DNA of 64,000 bases from Mycobacterium sp. 852014-50255_SCH5639931 (GCF_001665605.1 NZ_LZSV01000039.1:37326-101325), one strand, 5' to 3'; counted from the first letter of the stretch, positions 27,564 through 37,715 are shown. A program made the numbers and translations. The notes: generated from the letters alone by a model not told the origin.

Positions 27564-29126
27564 ATGACAGCCATGTCGCGCCTGAGATCATTGAGCTCGG
27601 CGCTGCTGTCATTCGGGCTGTTGATCGGGCAATCGGCGGTGGGACTGCCGGTGGCGGGCGCCACCCCGGAACCCGGTGCGGGGCAGACCCCCGCCCCGAA
27701 GCCGTCGGTCGCGACGCCACAGGCGTGGGGGAGCTGCGGTCAATTCGCCACGGACACAAGCGAAGTCCCCACCGCACAATGCACCATCGTCTCCGTCCCG
27801 ATCGACTACGACAACCCGGGAGCCGGCCAAGCGAAGCTGGCGGTGATCCGCGTGCCGGCGACCGGCCAACGGATCGGCGCGCTGCTGGTCAATCCGGGCG
27901 GTCCCGGCGGGTCCGCGGTGGACATGGTGACCGCAATGGCCCCGGATCTGGAGGGCACGCCGATCAGGCAGCACTTCGACCTGGTCGGCTTCGACCCGCG
28001 GGGGGTGGGCCACTCGACCCCGGCGCTGCGCTGCCGTTCGGACGCCGAGTTCGACGCCTACCGGCGCGAGCCGATGGTCGACTACAGCCCGGCCGGCGTG
28101 GCACACATCGAACAGCTTTATCAGCAGCTGGCCCAGCAGTGCGTTTCCCGGATGGGCAGCGGGTTTCTGGCCAACGTCGGCACCGCGTCCGTGGCGCGCG
28201 ACATGGACACGGTCCGTCAGGCGCTCGGCGACGATCAGATCAGCTACCTCGGTTACAGCTACGGCACCGAGCTGGGCACGGCCTACCTGGAGAAGTTCGG
28301 CGCCCACGTCCGAACGATGGTGCTCGACGGCGCGATCGACCCGACCGTCGGCCCGGTCGACGAAAACGTCCAGCAGATGGCGGGATTCCAAACCGCTTTC
28401 AACGACTACGCCGCCGACTGCGCCCGCTCGCCGGGCTGCCCCCTGGGCACCGACCCGACCCAGTTCATCAACCGTTACCACGCGCTGGTCGACCCGTTGG
28501 TCGCCAGGCTGGGCCGGACGTCGGACCCGCGCGGCCTGAGCTACGCCGACGCCACCACCGGCACCATCAACGCGCTGTACACCCCGGCGCACTGGAAGTA
28601 CCTGACCAGCGGCCTGCTCGGGCTGCAGCGCGGCACCGACGCTGGCGACCTGTTGCTGCTCGCCGACGACTACGAGGGCCGGGACCGCAGCGGGCACTAC
28701 ACCAACGATCAGGACGCCTTCAACGCGATCCGGTGCGTTGACGCGCCCACGCCGCGGGATTCGGCGAGCTGGGTTTCCGCCGATCAGCGCATCCGCCAGG
28801 CCGCCCCCTTCCTCAGCTACGGGCAGTTCACCGGGAACGCGCCCCGCGATCTGTGTGCGCTGTGGCCGGCCCCGGCGACGTCGACGCCGCACGCCGCGTC
28901 GCCCGCGGCGCCGGGCAAGGTCGTCGTGGTCTCCACCACGCACGACCCGGCCACGCCGTATCAGGCCGGGGTGAACCTGGCGCGCCAGCTGGGCGGCCCG
29001 TTGATCACCTACGACGGGACGCAGCACACCGCGGTGTTCAACGGCGATCAGTGCGTGGATGCCGCCGTCATGCGGTACCTCGTCGCGGGCACGTTGCCGC
29101 CCGCGTCCTACCGCTGCAAGTCGTGA
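27564..29126 (+). CDS. Exported serine protease, Hip1 paralogue (Rv2223c-like)
   Basis: 520 residues, same fold as the preceding gene: N-P-G-G-P-G-G, nucleophile G-Y-S232-Y-G, T-T-H-D-P-A-T-P and D-G-T-Q-H-T-A for the acid and histidine. The N-terminus is an ordinary signal peptide (about 1-33, A-L-L-S-F-G-L-L-I) with no lipobox cysteine, so the product is probably secreted rather than lipid-anchored. A probable tandem duplicate of caeA. ATG 27564; a second in-frame ATG at 27573 is possible. Substrates unknown. Confidence 0.93.
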   Translation: MTAMSRLRSLSSALLSFGLLIGQSAVGLPVAGATPEPGAGQTPAPKPSVATPQAWGSCGQFATDTSEVPTAQCTIVSVPIDYDNPGAGQAKLAVIRVPATGQRIGALLVNPGGPGGSAVDMVTAMAPDLEGTPIRQHFDLVGFDPRGVGHSTPALRCRSDAEFDAYRREPMVDYSPAGVAHIEQLYQQLAQQCVSRMGSGFLANVGTASVARDMDTVRQALGDDQISYLGYSYGTELGTAYLEKFGAHVRTMVLDGAIDPTVGPVDENVQQMAGFQTAFNDYAADCARSPGCPLGTDPTQFINRYHALVDPLVARLGRTSDPRGLSYADATTGTINALYTPAHWKYLTSGLLGLQRGTDAGDLLLLADDYEGRDRSGHYTNDQDAFNAIRCVDAPTPRDSASWVSADQRIRQAAPFLSYGQFTGNAPRDLCALWPAPATSTPHAASPAAPGKVVVVSTTHDPATPYQAGVNLARQLGGPLITYDGTQHTAVFNGDQCVDAAVMRYLVAGTLPPASYRCKS

Positions 29127-29178
29127 CCGCACTGAGCAGCCTGTTTGCAATGTTCGCAATTGTTGTGATCGCGCGTCG

Positions 29179-29194
29179 GTAACACAGAATTAAC
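29179..29194 (+). promoter_or_regulatory. Weak GlnR-like half-site pair upstream of glnA2
   Basis: GTAAC-n6-TTAAC, 24 nt before the glnA2 start, matches the spacing of actinobacterial GlnR boxes (gTnAc-n6-GaAAc) but the second half is poor. It is shorter than the four-element array upstream of glnA1. Possible operator only. Confidence 0.3.
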
Positions 29195-29217
29195 AGCTGT
29201 TGCCTACTGTTTCGGTT

Positions 29218-30555
29218 ATGGATCGCCAGAAGGAATTCGTCCTCCGCACCCTGGAGGAACGGGATATCCGCTTTGTTCGGCTGTGGTTCACCGATGTGCT
29301 CGGTTTCCTCAAGTCGGTCGCCATCGCCCCGGCCGAACTCGAAGGCGCCTTCGAAGAGGGCATCGGCTTCGACGGATCTTCGATCGAGGGCTTCTCGCGC
29401 GTCTCGGAATCCGACACCGTGGCCAACCCGGACCCGTCGACCTTCCAGGTGCTGCCGTGGGCTTCCGGCGGCCACCACCACTCGGCGCGGATGTTCTGCG
29501 ACATCACCATGCCGGACGGCTCGCCGTCCTGGGCGGACCCGCGGCACGTGCTGCGCCGCCAGCTGCAGAAGGCCAACGACCTCGGGTTCTCCTGCTACGT
29601 CCACCCCGAGATCGAGTTCTTCCTGCTCAAGCCTGGACCGGACGACGGGTCGGTGCCCGTGCCGGTCGACAACGCCGGCTACTTCGACCAGGCGGTGCAC
29701 GACTCCGCCTCGAACTTCCGCCGCCACGCCATCGAGTCGCTGGAATTCATGGGCATCTCGGTCGAGTTCAGCCACCACGAAGGCGCGCCCGGCCAGCAGG
29801 AGATCGACCTGCGATTCGCCGACGCGCTGTCGATGGCCGACAACGTGATGACGTTCCGCTACGTCATCAAGGAGGTCGCGATCGAGAACGGCGCCCGGGC
29901 GTCGTTCATGCCCAAGCCGTTCGGGCAACACCCCGGCTCGGCGATGCACACCCACATGAGCCTGTTCGAGGGTGACGTCAACGCGTTCCACAGTCCCGAC
30001 GACCCGCTGCAGCTGTCCGACGTGGGCAAGTCGTTCATCGCCGGCATCCTCGAGCACGCCTCCGAGATCAGCGCGGTCACCAATCAGTGGGTCAACTCCT
30101 ACAAGCGGCTGGTGCAGGGCGGTGAGGCGCCCACCGCGGCGTCGTGGGGTGCGGCCAACCGGTCGGCGCTGGTGCGGGTGCCGATGTACACCCCGCACAA
30201 GACGTCGTCGCGGCGCATCGAGGTGCGCAGCCCCGACTCGGCCTGCAACCCGTATCTGACGTTCGCCGTGCTGCTGGCCGCCGGGCTGCGCGGGGTGGAG
30301 AAGGGCTACGTGCTGGGGCCGCAGGCCGAGGACAACGTGTGGGACCTGACGCCCGAGGAGCGGATCGCGATGGGCTACCGCGAGCTGCCGACCAGCCTGG
30401 ACAGCGCGCTGCGCGCCATGGAGTCCTCCGAGCTCGTCGCGGAAACCTTGGGGGAGCACGTTTTTGACTTCTTCCTGCGCAACAAGCGCACGGAATGGGC
30501 GAACTACCGCAGCCATGTCACGCAGTACGAGCTGAGCACCTACCTGTCGCTGTAG
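29218..30555 (+). CDS. glnA2: Glutamine synthetase GlnA2 (type I-alpha-like)
   Basis: 445-residue glutamine synthetase paralogue. Catalytic-domain marks: G-F-D-G-S-S-I-E-G-F, the E-I-E-F-F-L glutamate ligands, H-T-H-M-S-L and N-S-Y-K-R-L-V. It lacks the adenylylation-loop tyrosine motif KDLYELPPEE seen in GlnA1. In M. tuberculosis glnA2 is dispensable for growth and GlnA1 carries the main activity. The frame opens at 29200, but ATG 29218 gives the MDRQKEFVLRTL start of relatives. glnE follows after 63 nt. Confidence 0.96.
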   Translation: MDRQKEFVLRTLEERDIRFVRLWFTDVLGFLKSVAIAPAELEGAFEEGIGFDGSSIEGFSRVSESDTVANPDPSTFQVLPWASGGHHHSARMFCDITMPDGSPSWADPRHVLRRQLQKANDLGFSCYVHPEIEFFLLKPGPDDGSVPVPVDNAGYFDQAVHDSASNFRRHAIESLEFMGISVEFSHHEGAPGQQEIDLRFADALSMADNVMTFRYVIKEVAIENGARASFMPKPFGQHPGSAMHTHMSLFEGDVNAFHSPDDPLQLSDVGKSFIAGILEHASEISAVTNQWVNSYKRLVQGGEAPTAASWGAANRSALVRVPMYTPHKTSSRRIEVRSPDSACNPYLTFAVLLAAGLRGVEKGYVLGPQAEDNVWDLTPEERIAMGYRELPTSLDSALRAMESSELVAETLGEHVFDFFLRNKRTEWANYRSHVTQYELSTYLSL

Positions 30556-30618
30556 CCCCCGTCGCCGTTAACAGGGAGGCCGCCTTGGCCGTGCAACGCA
30601 GGCGGTTGCGATACCGTC

Positions 30619-33603
30619 GTGGGCGTGACCAAACCCGCGACGCAGCGCCCCCGGCTGCCCAGCGTGGGCCGGCTTGGCCTGGTCGATCCTCCCGCGGGCG
30701 ATCGCCTGGCGCAGCTGGGTTGGTACGACCATGACGACCAAGCGCACGTCGACCTGCTGTGGTCGCTGTCGCGCGCACCCGACCCCGACGCCGCGCTGCG
30801 CGCCCTGATCCGGTTGGCGGAGAACCCCGACACCGACTGGGACGAGCTCAACGCCGCGCTGCTCACCGAACGGCCCTTGCGCGGACGGCTGTTCGCGGTG
30901 CTCGGCGCGTCGTTGGCCCTCGGGGACCACCTGGCCGTCCACCCGGAGTCGTGGAAACTGTTGCGGGGCAAGGCCAAACTGCCCACGCGCGACGAGCTGC
31001 GCGCGGTGTTCACCCAGTGTGTCGACGAAGCGTCAGACGCGCCGGGTTCGGTTGTGACGCGCCTGCAGAACCTGTACCGCGACCAGCTGCTGGTGCTGGC
31101 CGCGCTCGACCTGGCCGCGACGGTGGAAGACGAGCCGGTGCTGCCGTTCACCTTGGTGGGCGCCCAGCTGTCGGACTTGGCGGACGCCGCGCTGGCCGCC
31201 GCGCTGCGGGCGGCCGAGGCCAGCGTGTGCGGCGACCGCACGCCGCCACGGCTGGCCGTCATCGCGATGGGCAAATGCGGTGCCCGCGAACTGAACTACG
31301 TCAGCGACGTCGACGTCATTTTCGTCGGCGAGCGTGCCGACGCGCTTACCACCCGGCTGGCCGGCGAGATGATGCGAATCGCATCGGAGGCCTTCTTCCA
31401 GGTCGATGCCGGGCTGCGGCCGGAGGGCCGCAGCGGCGAGCTGGTCCGCACCGTCGAATCGCACATCGCCTACTACCAGCGGTGGGCGAAGACCTGGGAA
31501 TTCCAGGCGTTGCTGAAAGCCCGCGCGGCCGTGGGTGATCAGGAACTCGCCGAGCGCTACCTGACCGCGTTGATGCCGATGGTGTGGGTCGCCTGCGAGC
31601 GCGAGGACTTCGTCGGCGAGGTGCAGGCCATGCGCCGCCGGGTCGAGCAGCTGGTGCCCGCCGACGTGCGCGGCCGCGAGATCAAACTCGGCAGCGGTGG
31701 GCTGCGGGACGTGGAGTTCGCGGTGCAGCTGCTGCAGCTGGTGCACGGCCGCAGCGACGATTCGCTGCACGTCGCATCCACGGTGGACGCGCTGGACGCG
31801 TTGGGTCAGGGCGGCTACATCGGCCGCGAGGACGCGGCGAACCTGACCGCTTCCTACGAATTCCTCCGGCTCCTCGAGCACCGGCTGCAGCTGCAGCGGC
31901 TCAAACGCACCCACCTGTTGCCGGAGGCCGAGGACGAGGAGGCGGTGCGCTGGCTGGCCCGCGCCGCGCACATCCGGCCCGATGGACGGCACGACGCCGC
32001 GGGCGTGCTGCGCGAGGAGCTGCGGCACCAGAACCTGCGGGTGTCGCAGCTGCACGCCAAGCTCTTCTACCAGCCGCTGCTGGAATCGATCGGCCCGGCC
32101 GGCCTGGAGATCCGGCACGGCATGACGTCGGAGGCCGCCGAACGGCAGCTCGCCGCGCTCGGCTACGAGGGGCCGCAGACGGCGCTGAAACACATGTCGG
32201 CGCTGGTCAACCAGAGCGGCCGGCGTGGTCGCGTGCAGTCGGTGCTGCTGCCCAGGCTGCTGAACTGGATGTCGTACGCGCCCGATCCCGACGGCGGGCT
32301 GTTGGCCTACCGCCGCCTGTCGGAGGCGCTGGCAGGCGAGAACTGGTATCTGTCCACGCTGCGCGACAAGCCCGCCGTGGCCAAGCGGCTCATGCACGTG
32401 CTGGGCACCTCCGCCTACGTGCCGGACCTGCTGATGCGCGCGCCCCGCGTGATTGAGGACTACAGCGACGGTGCGGCCGGCCCCAAGCTGCTGGAAACGG
32501 ATCCCGCCGTGGTGGCCAGGGCGCTGGTCGCCTCGGCCAGCCGCCACCCCGACGCGGTGCGCGCGATCGCGGCCGCTCGCACGCTGCGCCGCCGCGAACT
32601 GGCCCGCATCGGCTCGGCCGATCTGCTCGGCTTCCTCGAGGTCACCGACGTGTGCCGGGGCCTCACCTCGGTGTGGGTGGCCGTGCTGCAGGCCGCGCTG
32701 GACGCGATCATGCGTGCCAACCTCCCCAAGGACGGCAAGGCGCCGGCGATTATCGCGGTGATCGGTATGGGCAGGCTGGGCGGCATGGAGCTGGGCTACG
32801 GGTCCGATGCCGACGTGATGTTCGTGTGCGAGGCGGCGGCCGGCGTCGAGGACTCGGTGGCGATCCGGTGGTCGACGACGGTGGCCGAGCAGGTTCGCAC
32901 GCTGCTGGGCACGCCCAGCGTTGATCCGCCCCTGGAGGTCGACGCCAACCTGCGGCCCGAGGGCCGCCAGGGTCCGCTGGTGCGCACGCTGGGTTCCTAC
33001 GCCGCCTACTACCAGCAGTGGGCGCAGCCGTGGGAGATTCAGGCCCTGCTGCGGGCGCACGCGGTCGCCGGCGACGCGGATCTGGGCGAGCGATTCTTGT
33101 TGATGGCCGACCAGACGCGCTACCCGCCCGCCGGGATGTCCGCCGAGGCGGTGCGGGAGATCCGCCGCATCAAGGCCCGCGTCGAGTCCGAACGGTTGCC
33201 GCGCGGCGCCGACCCCAACACGCACACCAAGCTGGGTCGCGGGGGACTGGCCGACGTCGAATGGACCGTGCAACTGATGCAGCTGCGGCACGCGCACGAG
33301 ATTCCCGCCCTGCACAACACCTCGACGCTGCAGTGCCTGGACGCGATCGCCGCGGCAGACCTGGTGCCCGCCGAGGAGGTGGATCTGCTGCGGCAGGCGT
33401 GGCTGACCGCCACCCGGGCCCGCAACGCGCTGGTGCTGGTCCGCGGCAAGCCGACCGATCAGCTGCCGGGACCCGGGCGTCAGCTCAACGCCGTCGCGGT
33501 GGCCGCGGGCTGGCCGACCGATGACGGCGGGGAGTTCCTGGACAACTATCTGCGGGTGACGCGGCGGGCGAAAGCCGTGGTACGGAAGGTGTTTGGCAGT
33601 TGA
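30619..33603 (+). CDS. glnE: Glutamine synthetase adenylyltransferase/deadenylylase GlnE
   Basis: 994 residues, matching M. tuberculosis GlnE. Two nucleotidyltransferase domains: the deadenylylase half has G-A-R-E-L-N-Y-V-S-D-V-D-V-I-F at about 220-234 and the adenylylase half has G-G-M-E-L-G-Y-G-S-D-A-D-V-M-F at about 721-735. It adds and removes AMP on GlnA1 (target Y406 in this window). GTG 30619 start; GTG 30625 is equally possible. Its TGA overlaps the next TTG start (TTGA), leading to a downstream pair of genes. Confidence 0.97.
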   Translation: MGVTKPATQRPRLPSVGRLGLVDPPAGDRLAQLGWYDHDDQAHVDLLWSLSRAPDPDAALRALIRLAENPDTDWDELNAALLTERPLRGRLFAVLGASLALGDHLAVHPESWKLLRGKAKLPTRDELRAVFTQCVDEASDAPGSVVTRLQNLYRDQLLVLAALDLAATVEDEPVLPFTLVGAQLSDLADAALAAALRAAEASVCGDRTPPRLAVIAMGKCGARELNYVSDVDVIFVGERADALTTRLAGEMMRIASEAFFQVDAGLRPEGRSGELVRTVESHIAYYQRWAKTWEFQALLKARAAVGDQELAERYLTALMPMVWVACEREDFVGEVQAMRRRVEQLVPADVRGREIKLGSGGLRDVEFAVQLLQLVHGRSDDSLHVASTVDALDALGQGGYIGREDAANLTASYEFLRLLEHRLQLQRLKRTHLLPEAEDEEAVRWLARAAHIRPDGRHDAAGVLREELRHQNLRVSQLHAKLFYQPLLESIGPAGLEIRHGMTSEAAERQLAALGYEGPQTALKHMSALVNQSGRRGRVQSVLLPRLLNWMSYAPDPDGGLLAYRRLSEALAGENWYLSTLRDKPAVAKRLMHVLGTSAYVPDLLMRAPRVIEDYSDGAAGPKLLETDPAVVARALVASASRHPDAVRAIAAARTLRRRELARIGSADLLGFLEVTDVCRGLTSVWVAVLQAALDAIMRANLPKDGKAPAIIAVIGMGRLGGMELGYGSDADVMFVCEAAAGVEDSVAIRWSTTVAEQVRTLLGTPSVDPPLEVDANLRPEGRQGPLVRTLGSYAAYYQQWAQPWEIQALLRAHAVAGDADLGERFLLMADQTRYPPAGMSAEAVREIRRIKARVESERLPRGADPNTHTKLGRGGLADVEWTVQLMQLRHAHEIPALHNTSTLQCLDAIAAADLVPAEEVDLLRQAWLTATRARNALVLVRGKPTDQLPGPGRQLNAVAVAAGWPTDDGGEFLDNYLRVTRRAKAVVRKVFGS

Positions 33604-34244
33604 GTCAGGAGGCCGGCGCGTTGGACGCCATATTCGAGGTGCTCGACGCGGCGGAGGCTGAGCGAGTGACAGCGCTCTACGCCCCCTTGGCCGACGCGGT
33701 GCGCGAACTCGTCGACGCCACCATCCGGACCGAGGTCGACGACGATGTCGTCGCCCAGGCGCGGTGCGCGATCGAGGCCGTCACCGAGTCGTTGCGGCAA
33801 CGGACCCGGCCAGTCGGGGTGAGCTACCGCGTCGACGGCCGCCCGCTGCCACTGGGCAACGCCGCGATCGGCGTGTGCAACCCGATCGCGCCGCCGATCG
33901 TCGTCCACCACGATGGCCGCGGGCGCTGCTGGAGCGACTTCGTCCTCGGTTCGGCCTACGAGGGGCCACCGAAACTGGTGCACGGCGGTGTCAGCGCCCT
34001 GGTGCTCGACCACATGCTCGGCGAGGCGGCCAGCGAGGGGCTGTCCAAGGCGCGTTTCACCGGAACCATCACCGTGAAGTACCTGCGCGGCACCCCGCTC
34101 GGGCCGCTGCGTTGCGAGGCATGGGTCGAGGGCAAGGATGGCCGCAAAGTCTTTGCACGCGGCACGATTTCGGACGCCACCGGCGTCACCGTCGAGGCCG
34201 AGGGCGTCTTCATCGAGCCGGCGTGGGCCCGGGAAGCCGAATGA
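33600..34244 (+). CDS. Hotdog-fold thioesterase (PaaI-like)
   Basis: 214 residues with a C-terminal hotdog domain: H-G-G-V-S-A-L-V-L-D-H-M-L-G (about 123-136), then F-T-G-T-I-T-V-K-Y-L-R-G-T-P-L and E-G-x-F-I. The HGG-x-x-A-x-x-D pattern is that of acyl-CoA thioesterases. TTG start overlaps the glnE stop by four bases; the stop overlaps the next gene as ATGA. The first 60 residues are an extra helical segment. Substrate unknown; the coupling to glnE is probably positional rather than functional. Confidence 0.85.
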   Translation: MSQEAGALDAIFEVLDAAEAERVTALYAPLADAVRELVDATIRTEVDDDVVAQARCAIEAVTESLRQRTRPVGVSYRVDGRPLPLGNAAIGVCNPIAPPIVVHHDGRGRCWSDFVLGSAYEGPPKLVHGGVSALVLDHMLGEAASEGLSKARFTGTITVKYLRGTPLGPLRCEAWVEGKDGRKVFARGTISDATGVTVEAEGVFIEPAWAREAE

Positions 34245-35101
34245 AGTTCTACGTCAGCAGCGCCTTCCTGAACACCCGGGAGATCATCGAACTCGCCAAG
34301 GCCGCCGACGAACTCGGCTACGACGGCATCGGGATTCCCGACCACGTCGTCAACCTGGAGACGCTGGACACCCCATACCCGTACACCAGGGATGGGCAAC
34401 GGCGTTGGCAGCCATTCACCGACTGGCCCGACCCGTGGGTCCTCATCGGCGCTCTGGCCCAGGTCACCACGCGGCTGCGGTTCGTCAACACCGTCTACAT
34501 CCCCGCGATGCGCAACCCCTACTCGGCCGCCAAAGCCATTGGCACCGCGGCGGTTCTGGCGTCGGGCCGGGTGGAGCTCGGCATCGGCGTCGGCTGGTGC
34601 CGCGAGGAATTCGCGTTGATGGGCGAGCGGTTCGAGGCCCGCGGGAAACGGACCGACGAGATCATCGACCTGATGCGCGCGCTGTGGCGGCCGGGCTGGA
34701 CGGAATTCGAGGGCACGTTCTATCGCGCCCCGCGGCTGGAAATGGAGCCGACGCCGCCGCCGATCCCGGTGTACGTCGGCGGGCTCAGCGACATCGCGCT
34801 GCGCCGGGCCGCCCGCAACGACGGCTGGATCGGCGATCTGATCAAGACCGAACGCGCCACCGAGGCCGTGGGCCGGCTGCGGGAGTTGCGGGCCGAAAAC
34901 GGTTTGTCGATGGACGATTTCACCATCCTGACACCGCTGACCGACGCCTTCACCACCGCCGACTACCAACGCGCCGCCGACGCCGGCATCACGGGCATCA
35001 TCACCATGCCGTGGATATTCTACGCGGGACCGGACGCGTCGCTGGACGACAAGATCGACGGCATGCAGCGCTTCCGCAAGGACCTGGCGCTCGACGGCTA
35101 G
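34241..35101 (+). CDS. LLM-class (F420-type) oxidoreductase
   Basis: 286-residue luciferase-like TIM barrel. Segments: G-I-P-D-H-V-V at the first strands, G-R-V-E-L-G-I-G-V-G-W-C-R-E-E-F, and P-P-P-I-P-V-Y-V-G-G. The family uses F420 or flavin; mycobacteria carry many F420-dependent members, so F420 is inferred, not shown. ATG overlaps the thioesterase stop. Last gene of the glnA2-glnE-thioesterase-LLM run. Substrate unknown. Confidence 0.9.
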   Translation: MKFYVSSAFLNTREIIELAKAADELGYDGIGIPDHVVNLETLDTPYPYTRDGQRRWQPFTDWPDPWVLIGALAQVTTRLRFVNTVYIPAMRNPYSAAKAIGTAAVLASGRVELGIGVGWCREEFALMGERFEARGKRTDEIIDLMRALWRPGWTEFEGTFYRAPRLEMEPTPPPIPVYVGGLSDIALRRAARNDGWIGDLIKTERATEAVGRLRELRAENGLSMDDFTILTPLTDAFTTADYQRAADAGITGIITMPWIFYAGPDASLDDKIDGMQRFRKDLALDG

Positions 35102-35136
35102 TCGCGACTTTGCGCCTTCTCGCGCCTTTCGCCTCC

Positions 35137-35170
35137 TGGCGCCTTCCGCCACGTGGCGCCTTCCGCCACG
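35137..35170. repeat. Two perfect tandem copies of a 17-bp unit
   Basis: Copies at 35137-35153 and 35154-35170 are identical (unit begins TGGCGCCTTCCGCCACG). Upstream, 35111-35136 contains shorter, decayed versions of the GCGCCTTtCGCC core. It lies in the 177-nt gap between the LLM gene and the acetyltransferase. The unit itself contains GTGGCG/CGCCAC-like complementary ends, so RNA could fold. Confidence 0.75.
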
Positions 35171-35278
35171 ACACATAACCTATGGCGACGACACACCGTA
35201 AAAGTCCGCCGTGGTTTATGTCTCGCGAGTTCGATCGCGTTTGGGTAGCCGGCGGTAACCCCATGCAAGCCTGAAAGA

Positions 35279-35821
35279 ATGCCGAGCATGCCAGCGAACA
35301 TCGACCCGGTGCGTCCGGCGTCCGCGGAGGATGCCGCGGCGTGCCTTGCGATCTACCGCCCGTATGTCGAGGAAACGGCGATCAGCTGGGAGATCGAAGT
35401 CCCGAGCGTCGGGGAGATGGCCAACCGCATCCGCGACGCCCACGAATGGCTCGTCCTCGAACGCAACGCTCGGGCCATCGGTTTCGCCTACGGCCACGCG
35501 CTGCGGCGCCTGCCCAGCTTCCAATGGTCGGTGGAGACCGGAATTTACGTCGACCCCGACCATCACCGCACGCGCGGCGGTCGCCGGCTCTACACGCAAT
35601 TGCTGCGCCGGCTCACGGAGCGCGGCTACCGGAGGGCCTTCGCCGGCATCACCCAACCGAACGAGGCCAGCAACGGCTTTCACCGATCGTTCGGGTTCCA
35701 GGACGCCGGCCTATATCGGCGCGTCGAATGGAAACGCGGCCGCTGGCACGACGTCGCGTGGATGCAACTCGACCTCGGCGGGACGGCCGACCCAGACGAG
35801 CCGCCTGCCCCGATCGGGTGA
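35279..35821 (+). CDS. GNAT acetyltransferase (phosphinothricin acetyltransferase-like)
   Basis: 180 residues. GNAT domain: D-P-V-R-P-A-S-x-x-D-A-A at the N-terminus, E-T-A-I-S-W-E at about 30-36, and the CoA-binding segment with R-G-G-R-R-L-Y-T-Q-L-L, G-I-T-Q-P-N-E-A-S-N-G-F-H-R-S-F-G-F. This arrangement is typical of PAT/N-acyltransferases acting on phosphinothricin, methionine sulfone or similar amines. ATG 35279; ATG 35288 is an alternative. No strong ribosome site. The native substrate is unknown. Confidence 0.88.
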   Translation: MPSMPANIDPVRPASAEDAAACLAIYRPYVEETAISWEIEVPSVGEMANRIRDAHEWLVLERNARAIGFAYGHALRRLPSFQWSVETGIYVDPDHHRTRGGRRLYTQLLRRLTERGYRRAFAGITQPNEASNGFHRSFGFQDAGLYRRVEWKRGRWHDVAWMQLDLGGTADPDEPPAPIG

Positions 35822-35825
35822 TTGG

Positions 35826-36032
35826 TTAACGGCCCCCGCCGGCCCCGCCACCGACGAAGCCACCGCCAGCTCCGCCACCGTGGCGGCCTCCGCCGGCTCC
35901 GCCACCGAAGCGGCCCCCGCCGGCGCCTCCGCCGAAGCGGCCGCCGCCGGCCCCGCCACCGATGAAGCGTCCCCCGCCGGCTCCGCCGCCCACGCGGCTC
36001 CCGACCATTACCTGTGCGGTGCTGATAGTCAT
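35826..36032 (-). CDS. Glycine-repeat ORF behind glnA1
   Basis: Minus-strand ORF of 68 codons (ATG 36032) or 89 codons (GTG 36095). After a short head M-T-I-S-T-A-Q-V-M-V-G-S-R-V it consists of six nine-residue units G-G-G-A-G-G-G-R-F with small changes at the last two positions (RF, RF, RF, RH, FV, R). The other strand is also open here (Ala/Ser/Pro-rich), so this may be low-complexity DNA rather than a gene. It lies just beyond the glnA1 terminator in the same direction. No ribosome site stands out. Low certainty. Confidence 0.35.
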   Translation of the reverse strand: MTISTAQVMVGSRVGGGAGGGRFIGGGAGGGRFGGGAGGGRFGGGAGGGRHGGGAGGGFVGGGAGGGR

Positions 36033-36113
36033 GACCCAGAAGCTAACGCCGTATCCGTTGCCGCCGCAAGACTTCGAATCTGAACTTTCCGCCACATGCT
36101 CGGCACTGAAAGC

Positions 36114-36161
36114 GAAGAGTCCACCCGCTCGCTGAACTGATCGCGAGTGGGTGGACTCTTC
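36114..36161 (-). terminator. Long hairpin downstream of glnA1
   Basis: Arms 36114-36132 (GAAGAGTCCACCCGCTCGC) and 36143-36161 pair over 19 bases with one G-T wobble and a 10-nt loop. It begins 28 nt after the glnA1 stop on the minus strand. There is no long T tract, as is common for mycobacterial intrinsic terminators. It could also protect the glnA1 mRNA 3' end. Confidence 0.75.
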
Positions 36162-36188
36162 TAGGAGCTACTGCGGACGGACGTCGAC

Positions 36189-37625
<1,437 letters not shown>

Positions 37626-37677
37626 AGAAATGCTCCTTTACTTGGTGAGATCCGCGGCCTGACGCTATGGAGCAGAT

Positions 37678-37715
37678 GTTGCCCGCCAGTCAACCCCGTG
37701 TTGCGCGCACGTTAC
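37678..37715 (-). promoter_or_regulatory. GlnR-type operator array upstream of glnA1
   Basis: On the minus strand four 5-mers follow at a strict 11-bp period: GTAAC, GCAAC, TTGAC, GCAAC, each separated by six bases. This matches the actinobacterial GlnR consensus (gTnAc-n6-GaAAc repeated), which controls glnA and amtB under nitrogen limitation. It is 53 nt upstream of the glnA1 start, in the right place for activation or repression. Confidence 0.75.

Noticed and set aside
27609..29159. 516-codon minus-strand ORF over the Hip1 paralogue
   Set aside because: Antisense to a complete protease gene with catalytic triad; no start context or domain.
31033..33315. 760-codon minus-strand ORF inside glnE
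   Set aside because: No recognisable domain and fully antisense to glnE, whose two catalytic motifs are intact.
35331..36083. 250-codon plus-strand ORF spanning the acetyltransferase and the glycine-repeat region
   Set aside because: It is out of frame with the clear GNAT domain; only its last part is not explained, and that is repeat-driven.
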